A stretch of DNA of 64,000 nt from positions 1 through 64,000 of the forward strand of contig CAZCVI010000020.1 in assembly GCA_964502145.1 (NCBI GenBank), given 5' to 3'. This document shows positions 9,501-18,224 of this stretch, in pieces. Every line of letters starts with the position of its first letter. Position 1 is the first letter of the stretch. Position numbers and translations under genes: made by a program. The stretch comes from CAZCVI01 sp964502145 (lineage in GTDB: Bacteria > Acidobacteriota > Aminicenantia > UBA2199). Below the pieces are notes generated by a model. The model had not been told where the DNA came from and ran no database searches. It saw nothing but the letters and a program-made list of their open reading frames with translations.

Positions 9501-9644
9501 TTTAATCTCACCATAACAAATTCAATTTTTAATAGCACAACTTATATCACTTAAAGAACGTAAATAACTTAAATAATGCCAGATATCATACCGAAAACAT
9601 GCTGGTAAAACCAATATATCGGAACAATCGCAGCTTCGCTTGAA

Positions 9645-10604
9645 TTAGAGCAATACTTTGAGCATACCAGGGACAATAGATACTTCAAAATGACGGATTT
9701 GCGGAATAATTTCGCCGTCTACCTGGATATCAATGGGATTCCTGGGAAAAACTTTAAACATGGGCGCTTGGAGCAGGGTCACCTCTTTCTGATGGTTATG
9801 TATACCCCGGATTACTTTTAAACCCACTTTTATCGTGTGGAAAAAAGAAGAGGTATGAATGGCACAACAGTCTAACTGGCCGTCAAACAAGGCGGTATTT
9901 GCAGGCCCGACGGTCAATTTCAGGCCATCGGCATAATAGGGGGTATTCAAGAACACCAACAAGGAAAAGGGAACCTTTATTTCAACGGGGTGGCCAGAAC
10001 GGGGATCGTTGGTGGTGATCTTGGCGGTCAACGGAAAATCGGGGCGGTCAAAGGAGCGACGGATGCCCTGTAACCCGCTCAAAAGGCGGCTAAAGGGATT
10101 TATCCGGGAGAGGACGGAACGGCGTTGCTGGGCTTCTGCTACATGCAAATTGACAGTAGTACCCAAACCTGCACTGACTGTGCCCAGAAAAAACTGGTGC
10201 CGGGTATTCCCATTTTCCTCGATAATTTTTAGATAGCCCACATCCATCTTTTTCACATTCCAGGCGGTGATGGCACGACATGCCTCGGTAATGTCTTTTA
10301 TGCCGAGGCCACGCACGATGTCATTGGCAGAACCGGTGCCAATCATACCCATGATCGGTTGGGGACAGAGATTTAAAATCTCGGCGGCTATGATATTAAA
10401 GGTGGTGTCACCGCCAACGCCGACAACCACGGGATAGGTCTGGGCGGTCTGGGCGGCCAGTTCCCTTAAATGGGCCTCGCTTGCCGTAACAAAAAGACGG
10501 TAATCCACACCATGGGAGGTTAGATAATGTTCGATCTTTCGCTTTTGTTTGAGGGAACGCCCCTGTCCAGAAGAGGGATTGTAGAGAATGGCGATCTGGT
10601 TCAT
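9645..10604 (-). CDS. Diacylglycerol kinase-family lipid kinase
   Basis: 319-residue soluble or peripheral protein of the DagK/YegS/BmrU type. The N-terminus IAILYNPSSGQG and the following nucleotide loop fit the DAGK catalytic fold. The loop reads GGDTTFN at residues 64-70 where most members have GGDGTxN, so the second invariant Gly is replaced by Thr; IGTGSANDIVRGLGI follows and is intact. The C-terminal half has the GLKLTVGPANTALFDGQLD segment typical of the lid domain. The start ATG overlaps the stop of the upstream REC gene (ATGA), so it is translationally coupled to the chemosensory cluster. The substrate is unknown. Confidence 0.85.
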   Translation of the reverse strand: MNQIAILYNPSSGQGRSLKQKRKIEHYLTSHGVDYRLFVTASEAHLRELAAQTAQTYPVVVGVGGDTTFNIIAAEILNLCPQPIMGMIGTGSANDIVRGLGIKDITEACRAITAWNVKKMDVGYLKIIEENGNTRHQFFLGTVSAGLGTTVNLHVAEAQQRRSVLSRINPFSRLLSGLQGIRRSFDRPDFPLTAKITTNDPRSGHPVEIKVPFSLLVFLNTPYYADGLKLTVGPANTALFDGQLDCCAIHTSSFFHTIKVGLKVIRGIHNHQKEVTLLQAPMFKVFPRNPIDIQVDGEIIPQIRHFEVSIVPGMLKVLL

Positions 10605-11389
10605 CTGGATTTATCGGGGGATTCTTTTAACAGGCACTGCGGGCAGATACTGCTGTTGAAATCGGCGTTGCTGTGGTCTTCCAGGTATTGTTCGACCTGG
10701 AACCAATAACCCTGGTCATCGCGGATTTTTTTACAATTGGCGCAAATCGGCACAAGACCATTAAGCGCTTTAATACGCTTGTGTTTCTCCACCAATTCCT
10801 GGTTGATGTCTTCCAGTTCTTTATTTTTTTGAACCCATACCTCAAAAGTGGAGAGCAGGAGGTCAAGAATTTGCAATTGATTGGATTTGATATAGTGTTT
10901 TTTACCGGCAAAATAAATTTCCATGCCCATGTCGGGCATGGTGGAGTTATTTTGCAACGAGGTTTCCCGTAGCCTGGCATTGGCCAGCATGTACTTGACC
11001 TGGTTGAGGAGGTAATCCTCTTTATAGGGTTTGGTAATAAAATTATCTGCGCCGCATTCGAGGCCACGAATAATATCTTGCGGCTCGGTAAGAGCGGTCA
11101 ACAATACCACGGGGAGAGAGGAGAGATGATCGTTTTTTTTAATGGCGGCACAGAGTTCAAAACCGTTCATTTCTGGCATTAAGACATCGCTGACCACCAG
11201 GGTGGGCCGATGGAGCTGCAAATATACCAGGGCCTCGGCTCCGCTGAACACACAGTCCACCATGAACCCCTCCTTCTCCAGAATGTATTTTAATTTTTCG
11301 GTCTGGGTCAGACTATCTTCAACAACTAATATGGTTATTGTGGCTGGAACCTTTGGTGGCGTTTGTTCATTCAGATTTTTTTCGACCAT
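10601..11389 (-). CDS. REC protein with CxxC...CxxC tail (copy 1)
   Basis: 262-residue response regulator-like protein. A receiver domain occupies about residues 18-140, with the acidic pair at VVEDS, phospho-acceptor Asp68 in VVSDVLMPEMNG, and Lys in FITKPY. A helical linker (FEVWVQKNKELEDINQELVEKH) leads to a C-terminal module with ICANCKKIRDDQGYW and, about 25 residues later, SSICPQC: two Cys pairs that could bind zinc. This tail is known to me from receiver and PAS proteins of deltaproteobacteria and relatives, of unknown output. I start at the ATG at 11389 after AAGGAA; the longer frame would run into the neighbouring paralogue. Confidence 0.85.
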   Translation of the reverse strand: MVEKNLNEQTPPKVPATITILVVEDSLTQTEKLKYILEKEGFMVDCVFSGAEALVYLQLHRPTLVVSDVLMPEMNGFELCAAIKKNDHLSSLPVVLLTALTEPQDIIRGLECGADNFITKPYKEDYLLNQVKYMLANARLRETSLQNNSTMPDMGMEIYFAGKKHYIKSNQLQILDLLLSTFEVWVQKNKELEDINQELVEKHKRIKALNGLVPICANCKKIRDDQGYWFQVEQYLEDHSNADFNSSICPQCLLKESPDKSR

Positions 11390-11414
11390 GTTCCTTTTCC
11401 TTATTGGTGGGTCT

Positions 11415-12218
11415 TCACTTATTGGTGTCAGTGAGACCGGGTTTGATTTTTCTGGCGTAAAAATCAGGGTAGAGTAATTGCATGCATTCATTGCATATGC
11501 CATGGGTGAACCCGGCCTCGGTATGACTACTGACATACTCTTCGACTTCCTCCCAATATCCGTCATCATTGCGCACTTTTTTGCATTTGCTGCAAATAGG
11601 AATCAGGCCACTGAGGGTGGTGATCTTTTCATTGGCCATCTTCAATTCGCGGTTCAATCGTTCCAGCTCGATGTTTTTCTGCACGATGGCCTCGTAAGTA
11701 GAGAAGAGCAGATCGATAATTTGCAAACGTTCGGAGGTGATGCGGTGTTTTTTACCAGCGAAATAGATTTCAATGCCCATTTCAGGACTGCGTTTCCCTG
11801 ACATGTGGCGTAGTTTCATATTGACCAACAGGTAATCAATGCGGGAGAGCAAATAATCGCGGTTGTAGGGCTTGGTAATAAAATTATCGGCACCGGATTC
11901 GAGGCCCTTGAGGATATCATAGGGTTCGGCCAGGGTGGTCAAGAGCATCACCGGAATATCCAGAAAGCGCGTATTTTGTTTGATTTTGGCACACAATTGA
12001 AAGCCATCTATTTCAGGCATCATGACATCACTGATAATCAGGGTGGGTGTATTCGTTTCCAGCCAAGACAAGGCGTTGGGACCATCGGGTGCCCATTTAA
12101 CGGTAAATCCCTCTTCTTCCAGAATATATTTTAACTTTTCACCTTGAGTTAAGCTGTCCTCGACCATCAGGATCAAGACATTGTCTTTAACTCGTTTGAA
12201 CTCGTCGTTTTCACTCAT
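11415..12218 (-). CDS. REC protein with CxxC...CxxC tail (copy 2)
   Basis: 267-residue paralogue of the adjacent gene, colinear throughout. The receiver domain has phospho-acceptor Asp64 in IISDVMMPEIDG and Lys in FITKPYNRDYLL. It is followed by EMGIEIYFAGKKHRITSERL, a coiled linker (AIVQKNIELERLNRELKMAN) and the double Cys-pair module ICSKCKKVRNDDGYW...GICNEC. The two genes are 25 bp apart, so this is a tandem duplication retained in the chemosensory operon. No DNA-binding or enzymatic output domain is seen. The tail probably mediates protein contacts or binds metal; that is inference. Confidence 0.85.
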   Translation of the reverse strand: MSENDEFKRVKDNVLILMVEDSLTQGEKLKYILEEEGFTVKWAPDGPNALSWLETNTPTLIISDVMMPEIDGFQLCAKIKQNTRFLDIPVMLLTTLAEPYDILKGLESGADNFITKPYNRDYLLSRIDYLLVNMKLRHMSGKRSPEMGIEIYFAGKKHRITSERLQIIDLLFSTYEAIVQKNIELERLNRELKMANEKITTLSGLIPICSKCKKVRNDDGYWEEVEEYVSSHTEAGFTHGICNECMQLLYPDFYARKIKPGLTDTNK

Positions 12219-12368
12219 ATTTTATTACTCCTTGCTTTAAAACCATAGAGTTATATAGCTATATAATGCGTTATGATATGTTATTTTGGCGGTGGATTCA
12301 GGTATCATTGTATTTTTATGTATTATCATGAATCATTATATCGTTATCTTCACAATACTGCAACCTCT
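12219..12368. repeat. 16-bp perfect palindrome and a solitary repeat-family flank
   Basis: Between cheB and the REC pair lies the perfect palindrome TTATATAGCTATATAA (12251-12266), then TGGCGGTGGATTCAGG (12287-12302), which equals the right end of the nonamer-arm elements. No 9-mer arms accompany it, so this is a solo end or remnant. The palindrome could be an operator or a weak hairpin. Confidence 0.7.
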
Positions 12369-13433
12369 TTATTTTATGCAGGCACGAATTTTTTCGGCCA
12401 AAGCCAGAGGCGGTAGTACATAATCGGCTCCATTTAATTTAACCGCCTCGCCGGGCATGCCATAGACAACACAACTCTCTTCATTCTGGGCAAAGGTAAG
12501 CGCCCCGGCTTCTTTCATTTCTTTTAATTGCTCGGCACCATCGCAACCCATGCCGGTGAGCAGCACACCGATGGCCTGTTTGGCTAAAACACGGGTCACG
12601 GAACGAAACAAGAAGGCAACGGAAGGGCGCTGCCCTTTTTCAGGGTTGCTTTTATCCAGCAGAATGCGTAATCCAAAAGTAATCCCCATGTGACAATTAT
12701 CCGGGGCCAAGTACACATGACCGGGCCGACAAATTTCCCCTTCTGTGGCAACATGCACGGGTATACCTGCACCATTCTCCAGCCATTGGGCCAATCCAGC
12801 TACAAAACCCTGGCTGATGTGTTGCACGATCAGCACGGGCAGAGGAAAAGAGGGGGTCAGCGTGGTTAAGATAGTGAGTAAAACGGGCGGGCCACCAGTA
12901 GAAGCACCAATGGCCAGTAGATCGTAGTGACGCTCGGCTTTGCTGTTAATTGCCACGGGAGATAGTGGCAATGAGGAAAGGGGTGTGGCCGCGTGCTTTA
13001 AATTCCTGGGAAAGCGGGTCACTACCTTGACAGCAGCCATGAGTTTGACGGTTTCCACCATGTTGGCAGCAATAGCGGGATAATCGGGATGGGTCGGGGC
13101 CACTGGTTTTTCCACGATGGCCACGGCACCGGCATCAATAGCTTTAAAGGAATGTTCCACTTCATCCGGTTTGTACGCGGCACTGACAATCACGATAGGC
13201 AGGGGCGTTGTTTCCATGATACGCCGGGTAGCACTAAAACCATCCATACCGGGCATGACAATATCCATGGTCACGACGTGAACGACAGGGCGGTCAGGGT
13301 TAGCCAGATATAACAATGCCTCCTCGCCACTGGCCACACGGTGAACCACGCGGATGTCAGCATCGGATTCCAGTATCCGGTGCAACAGCAAACGCACTGA
13401 CGGGGAATCTTCAACAATCAATACATGTATCAC
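12369..13433 (-). CDS. cheB: Chemotaxis protein-glutamate methylesterase
   Basis: 354-residue CheB. The N-terminal receiver domain has Asp9, Asp57 (VTMDIVMPGMDG) and Lys109. The C-terminal methylesterase domain has the catalytic triad Ser178 in LLAIGASTGGPP, His205 in LIVQHISQGF and Asp298 in LLTGMGCDGA. It demethylates and deamidates receptor glutamates, opposing the cheR product. The inter-domain linker (about residues 143-168) is Pro/Ser-rich as usual. It starts 26 bp after cheA, consistent with one operon. Phosphorylation by the CheA homologue would activate it. Confident. Confidence 0.96.
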   Translation of the reverse strand: MIHVLIVEDSPSVRLLLHRILESDADIRVVHRVASGEEALLYLANPDRPVVHVVTMDIVMPGMDGFSATRRIMETTPLPIVIVSAAYKPDEVEHSFKAIDAGAVAIVEKPVAPTHPDYPAIAANMVETVKLMAAVKVVTRFPRNLKHAATPLSSLPLSPVAINSKAERHYDLLAIGASTGGPPVLLTILTTLTPSFPLPVLIVQHISQGFVAGLAQWLENGAGIPVHVATEGEICRPGHVYLAPDNCHMGITFGLRILLDKSNPEKGQRPSVAFLFRSVTRVLAKQAIGVLLTGMGCDGAEQLKEMKEAGALTFAQNEESCVVYGMPGEAVKLNGADYVLPPLALAEKIRACIK

Positions 13434-13459
13434 GAGAGGCGCCCCCTCCTTAAGGGAAG

Positions 13460-15826
13460 CTATACGAGTTTTTTCACCACTTCCAAAAGATTGCTCTGGT
13501 CGAAACTACTTTTAATAATATAGGCATCGGCGCCAACGTCAATCCCTTTTTCGCGATCTTCCCGCGACTCCAAGGCAGTGACCAGGACCACGGGCAAACG
13601 ATTCAAATTGTGGTCGTCACGGATTTTAGCGGTCAATTCAAACCCGCTTAAACCGGGCATCTCCACATCCAGCACCACCAGATCAAAGGACTCTTCCTTG
13701 ATGGTAATCCAACCATCCATGCCGTCGACAGCCACGCGGACGCGATAACCAGCGGTTTCCAGGATGTTCTTGAGTAACATGCGGGAAGTAATGGAATCCT
13801 CCACTACCAGGATGGACTTTTTGCGCTGGGTGGCTTGGGCGGCCTCTTTTTCTTTATCCTGGTGCAATACAGTGCGTTGGGCCAAATCAGACTCAAGGAT
13901 AGCGGATTTGATGAGATCAACAGGATTGAGGATCAAGACGACCTCGCCAGACCCAAGAATAGTAGCACCGGCAATATTTTTGACACGGGACAACTGCTGG
14001 CCCAACTCTTTGACCAGCACTTCCTCTTCATTGAGCACCTGGTCGACTTGAAAACCAATCCGCCGCTCACCGGCCTCCACGACAACGATATGGACATCAT
14101 CCTGGCTTTGGGGTGAGGAACCACTGGCGCCACCGGGCAATTGCAAAACCTGCTGGAGACGAGAAAAGGACAATAGTTCATCTTTAAGTAAAAAAGTCTT
14201 GCGGTTCTCAACGGTTTTAATGTCTTTGGCTTTGACCTGGAGCACCATGGTCACATGGAGGGTAGGAATAATAAATCGCTGTGTAGCAACTTCGACGAGG
14301 ATACCACGGAAGGTGGCCAGACTCATGCGCAGGGTGAAACAAAAGGTGGTGCCCTGGCCGGGAATGGAGGTGATAGCTATCCGTCCACCGAGGCGGTCAG
14401 TGGCTTCGCGAACTATAGCCAAACCGAGACCACGACCAGAAATATCAGTAATAATAGGACTGGTGGAAAACTCGGGTAAAAAAATAATGGCCATTTTTTC
14501 CTGGGCAGACAAGCGCTCCCACTCCTCGGATTTGTACAGGCCCAATTCGAGGGCTTTGTCCTTGATTTTATCGAGGGGGATACCAGCACCGTCGTCGGAT
14601 ACAGTGATCTCGACATTATTATTCTCTTTTTGGGTGATGGTAATTTGCAGCAGCCCACATTGCGGTTTATTGTTTTTCAACCGTTCCTGGGGCGATTCGA
14701 TGCCGTGGTCCAGGGCATTACGCACCAGATGCAATAACGGGGCTTTCATTGCTTCTAAAATCCGTTTGTCAATCTCGATATGGTTACCCGTGAGCACCAG
14801 TTCCACCTCTTTTCCTTTTTGGCGGGCCAATTCGCGTACCATGCGGGGGAAACCCTCGGTGAGAGTGGCAAAAGGGAGCATCAAGGTCTGGCGCAAATCG
14901 GCCAGATGGATGTCGATCATGCTATTGAAGAGGCGAAAATCACTGCGCAGGGATTTGGTGATGCGGTCGATCTCGCCTTGCAGTTCCTTTTGCTGGCCAC
15001 GGTTAAACTGGAAATACTCCATGACTTTTTTCCAATCCCGTTTCTGTTTCTCCGTGGTTTGGTTGGCTTGGATGGATTTAAAGGCAGCAGTGAGGGTGGA
15101 TTCTTTTTTTTGCATGTCGCGAAACACCGGGGCGATCTCTTGTAATTGGGTCAAGCGGCGTTGCGTGGCCAGTTTCATAAAGATCATTTCTTCGGCTTGC
15201 AGCAGTAACCGGTCAATTTTTTCAGAGGCGACGCGAATGGTGCATGAACTATTCGCCACAGAGGGTTCCAAGGGGAGTTCTGGTGGCGGTTCTGGTTTAG
15301 CCGGGGCTGGTAGATTCACATATCCTTCCCGTTGAAACCTACGTTTGGGTGTGACCGGGGTGGAATCAGGCGAAACTAACTGTTCAATTTTAGGTGGTTT
15401 GGATTCCATGGTGAAACTGGTAAAGCGGACCAATTCCAGTTCCTTGAGCAAGGCTGTCATATTGGGTTTGTGTTGTTTGGATACGATGAGATCAATGGTA
15501 TTTACGGCCCGTTGTAGGATGTCGAACATCTCGGTGGAGGCGGGCACGCCCTTGTATTTAAAATCTTTAAAAATACTTTCCAGGGATTGACAGATAGTTT
15601 CCACATCGGAAAGTTCCACGGCGCGGGCCGCGCCTTTGAGACTGTGGGCTTGACGGTAGATCGCTTCCAAGATACGTTGGAGTTGTTCTTCCCCTGGACT
15701 TTGCTCCAGTTCCAGCAAGCCGGAAGAGATGGCTTTGATATGCTCGTCCGCTTCCACTTTAAAGGTTTCCAGCAACCGTTTTAAAAAATCCTCTTCGCTT
15801 TTGCGCGTGTTTTTTGAGTCGCTCAT
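13460..15826 (-). CDS. cheA: Hybrid CheA kinase with C-terminal receiver domain
   Basis: 788-residue chemotaxis-type histidine kinase. An HPt domain at about residues 12-125 has the phosphorylated His61 in RQAHSLKGAA. A Pro-rich linker leads to a dimerisation/kinase core: the N box is HLVRNALDHGIESP, with DDGAGI and SGRGLGLAIV as nucleotide-lid motifs. A CheW-like regulatory domain (about 500-640) follows, then a receiver domain (about 667-788) with Asp720 in LDVEMPGLSG. CheA-REC fusions are typical of alternative chemosensory (Frz, Pil or Wsp-like) pathways rather than simple flagellar ones. No P2/CheY-binding domain is evident. No flagellar or pilus genes are in the window, so the output is unknown. 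Confidence 0.94.
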   Translation of the reverse strand: MSDSKNTRKSEEDFLKRLLETFKVEADEHIKAISSGLLELEQSPGEEQLQRILEAIYRQAHSLKGAARAVELSDVETICQSLESIFKDFKYKGVPASTEMFDILQRAVNTIDLIVSKQHKPNMTALLKELELVRFTSFTMESKPPKIEQLVSPDSTPVTPKRRFQREGYVNLPAPAKPEPPPELPLEPSVANSSCTIRVASEKIDRLLLQAEEMIFMKLATQRRLTQLQEIAPVFRDMQKKESTLTAAFKSIQANQTTEKQKRDWKKVMEYFQFNRGQQKELQGEIDRITKSLRSDFRLFNSMIDIHLADLRQTLMLPFATLTEGFPRMVRELARQKGKEVELVLTGNHIEIDKRILEAMKAPLLHLVRNALDHGIESPQERLKNNKPQCGLLQITITQKENNNVEITVSDDGAGIPLDKIKDKALELGLYKSEEWERLSAQEKMAIIFLPEFSTSPIITDISGRGLGLAIVREATDRLGGRIAITSIPGQGTTFCFTLRMSLATFRGILVEVATQRFIIPTLHVTMVLQVKAKDIKTVENRKTFLLKDELLSFSRLQQVLQLPGGASGSSPQSQDDVHIVVVEAGERRIGFQVDQVLNEEEVLVKELGQQLSRVKNIAGATILGSGEVVLILNPVDLIKSAILESDLAQRTVLHQDKEKEAAQATQRKKSILVVEDSITSRMLLKNILETAGYRVRVAVDGMDGWITIKEESFDLVVLDVEMPGLSGFELTAKIRDDHNLNRLPVVLVTALESREDREKGIDVGADAYIIKSSFDQSNLLEVVKKLV

Positions 15827-15942
15827 TGCCCTATCATTATCATCAATAAGAAAATAATAAATATTAGCTTAAGTATTAGTATCAGCATGATTCACTTCTT
15901 ATTTATCCCAAAACCATGATGCCCGTTTTATTCCCAGCTTGC

Positions 15943-17559
15943 TTAAACCCTGTATTTTTCAACGATGGCCTTGAGTTTTTTGCCCAGTTCGTTGAGGTTG
16001 ACAGCGGATTGTTCGAGTTGTCTGGCACCGGCGGCATTTTGACTGATGGCATTATTAATACTTTCCATGGCGCTGAACACCTGATCAATACCAGCCACCT
16101 GTTGGCGGCTGGAGGCTTCTATTTGCACGGCAGACTGGGAGGTCTGGGTGACATTCTCACCCAGGGTGCGGATGGCGCTACCGGTTTGCCCGGCTTGGTT
16201 AACTCCGCCTTCCACAGCTTTACTGCCCTTTTCCGTGGCCATCACGGCAGCACTGGTGGCTTTTTGGATATCGGTGAGGATAGTACGAACCTGGGAAGTG
16301 GATTGTTTGGATTGCAGGCTGAGGTTTTTAATCTCTTCAGCGACAACAGAAAAACCTTTGCCCTGTTCGCCTGCTTTGACCGCTTCAATGGAGGCGTTCA
16401 CGGCGAGAAGTCGCGATTGATCGGCGACGTCATCCACAGCGGCGATGATTTCACCGATGGATTGGCTCTTATCACTGAGTCCTACGACACTGTCGGCAAT
16501 AGACATCATTTGTTCTTGGATGGTATTGATGGCAGCGATGGTTTGTTGTACGGCGGATTCGCCGTTGCGGGAGATTTGCACGACATTTTTGGCGCGCTCG
16601 GACATCTCCTTGGATTTCTCATTGGATAGCTCGGTGGTTTGTTTGACCTCTTTCATACTGACGACTACTTCATTGACCGAGGTGGCGACTTCCTGGGTAG
16701 TGGTGGCGAATTGGGCGGTGGTGGAGGAGATTTCAGCGGCAGAAGTAGACAGAACAGAGATACCCTGGGTGAGTTCACGCATTTGTTCGCGCAGGGTGGC
16801 GGCCATATCTTTCAATGAACGTAACATCTGGCCCATTTCGTCCTGGGAGTAGTCGGTCATATCCGGGGAAATCTCACCTTTGGACATCTTCTCGGCAATG
16901 CTCATGGCGATATTGATGGGACGGGTAATAGAGATAGTAATAAGATAAGCGATGAGCAGAGAGATCAGGACAGCCAAAAAGACGGTGACACCGACGATCC
17001 AGTAAGACCTAATTTCATTTTTCTTGGCTTCAGCCTTGTAATTTGCCGCCTGGGTGGTGGAAAAATCAGTGAAGGATTTTATCTCTTCTTCCAGTGCGGC
17101 AATATATTTGGAACCTCTGGTCTTGGTAATCGCACCTGCTTTTTCTCTCTCTTTTAGGCGGCTCAGCGCCACCACTTCATCGCGAATGGGCTTCCAATTG
17201 GCGAAATTCTGCCGCAGTTGCTCCAGAATTTTCGGGTCCCGTAGCGTGCTTTTTCTAACATTCTCCAACTGCACGAACACTTCTTTTTCCAGAGCGTTGA
17301 CGTTTTCCACTGCCAGTTCCAACTGTTCCGCGTTTTCGGCCAGCGCCACATCTTTCATCATGCGGCCCATTTTAATGATATTTATATCCGCCTCGCGGAT
17401 GGCATTACCGGTGGTCATGGAGTGATTGTACATCTGGGTGGTGTAATTGGCCAGAATGGTCATCTGGTAGATAGAAAAAACGCTGACCCCAATGAGGAGA
17501 ATCAGCACCACTCCGAATCCAAATAATAAGCGGGTGCGTATCTTGACATTTTTAAGCAT
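15943..17559 (-). CDS. Methyl-accepting chemotaxis protein
   Basis: 538-residue transmembrane receptor. TM1 is near residues 11-33. A periplasmic four-helix-type ligand domain (about 34-185, MCP_4HB-like, helical and charged) follows, then TM2 (YWIVGVTVFLAVLISLLIAY), a HAMP domain (SITRPINIAMSIAEKMSKG...) and the long cytoplasmic hairpin. The tip motif DQSRLLAVNASIEAVKAGEQ, followed by GFSVVAEEIKNL, is the CheA/CheW contact site. The start at 17559 is set by a strong AGGAGG site; the longer frame has none. It is the only receptor in the cluster and presumably feeds the neighbouring CheA hybrid. The ligand is not predictable. Confidence 0.94.
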   Translation of the reverse strand: MLKNVKIRTRLLFGFGVVLILLIGVSVFSIYQMTILANYTTQMYNHSMTTGNAIREADINIIKMGRMMKDVALAENAEQLELAVENVNALEKEVFVQLENVRKSTLRDPKILEQLRQNFANWKPIRDEVVALSRLKEREKAGAITKTRGSKYIAALEEEIKSFTDFSTTQAANYKAEAKKNEIRSYWIVGVTVFLAVLISLLIAYLITISITRPINIAMSIAEKMSKGEISPDMTDYSQDEMGQMLRSLKDMAATLREQMRELTQGISVLSTSAAEISSTTAQFATTTQEVATSVNEVVVSMKEVKQTTELSNEKSKEMSERAKNVVQISRNGESAVQQTIAAINTIQEQMMSIADSVVGLSDKSQSIGEIIAAVDDVADQSRLLAVNASIEAVKAGEQGKGFSVVAEEIKNLSLQSKQSTSQVRTILTDIQKATSAAVMATEKGSKAVEGGVNQAGQTGSAIRTLGENVTQTSQSAVQIEASSRQQVAGIDQVFSAMESINNAISQNAAGARQLEQSAVNLNELGKKLKAIVEKYRV

Positions 17560-17588
17560 GGTATTCCTCCTAAATGAATAGTTCATTC

Positions 17589-18224
17589 TCATTCTATTTC
17601 TTGATGGACGATTATTTTTTTATCTGCCAGTAATTTGGCGGCATCCAGAACAATCAGGCGGTTATTGGCGACACCGCGCAAATATTCGGCACGTATGCCC
17701 GTGAGGGTGGGGAGCGGGGGGTGGATTTCAGTGATAGGCAATGACATGGTTCCGGTAACCTCTTCAGCCAGTATGCCAAAGGTCATGGCGGTTTGGGTAT
17801 CGGGGCTATGCAGAATAATCACGCGGGTGAGATCGGTCAGACCTTTACGGGGCATATCGAAAAACTGTTTCAAATCTACCACGGAAATAATTTCACCACG
17901 GATACTTACAATACCGGCCACAAAAGCGGGCACCCCGGGAACAGGGGTCAACGTTTTTAACGGGTACACTTCCTGCACATAGAGGCATTCCACGGCGTAG
18001 AATTCATCGGCCAAGCAGAATTCTACCAGTTCCAAGCATTGGCCGCGGTCCTCTGTTTGTTCGGGCTGGGCCAGTTTGGCGGCACGGGTAGCCAGGATAT
18101 GGTGCTGTTCTGCCGGGCTGATCGTGATCGTCTCTTGTAACCGTGCCGCTGATTGTTGCATACGAAGGCGGAGGTCAGCCCATTCAGATTCAGGTTTAGT
18201 TGGCGTAGGATTGATAGCGCTCAT
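17589..18224 (-). CDS. cheW: CheW-like coupling protein (211 aa)
   Basis: Adaptor linking receptor to CheA. An N-terminal extension of about 50 residues precedes the CheW fold (CLELVEFCLADEFYAVECLY..., VPGVPAFVAGIVSIRGEIISVVDL, then DLTRVIILHSPDTQTAMTFGILAEEV). The cheR gene upstream overlaps it by 4 bp (ATGA). It is one of two CheW genes in the cluster, lying beside the receptor gene, so the two CheWs may serve different partners. The N-terminal extension, with Glu/Gln-rich helical sequence, is longer than in standard 150-residue CheW proteins. Confidence 0.92.
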   Translation of the reverse strand: MSAINPTPTKPESEWADLRLRMQQSAARLQETITISPAEQHHILATRAAKLAQPEQTEDRGQCLELVEFCLADEFYAVECLYVQEVYPLKTLTPVPGVPAFVAGIVSIRGEIISVVDLKQFFDMPRKGLTDLTRVIILHSPDTQTAMTFGILAEEVTGTMSLPITEIHPPLPTLTGIRAEYLRGVANNRLIVLDAAKLLADKKIIVHQEIE

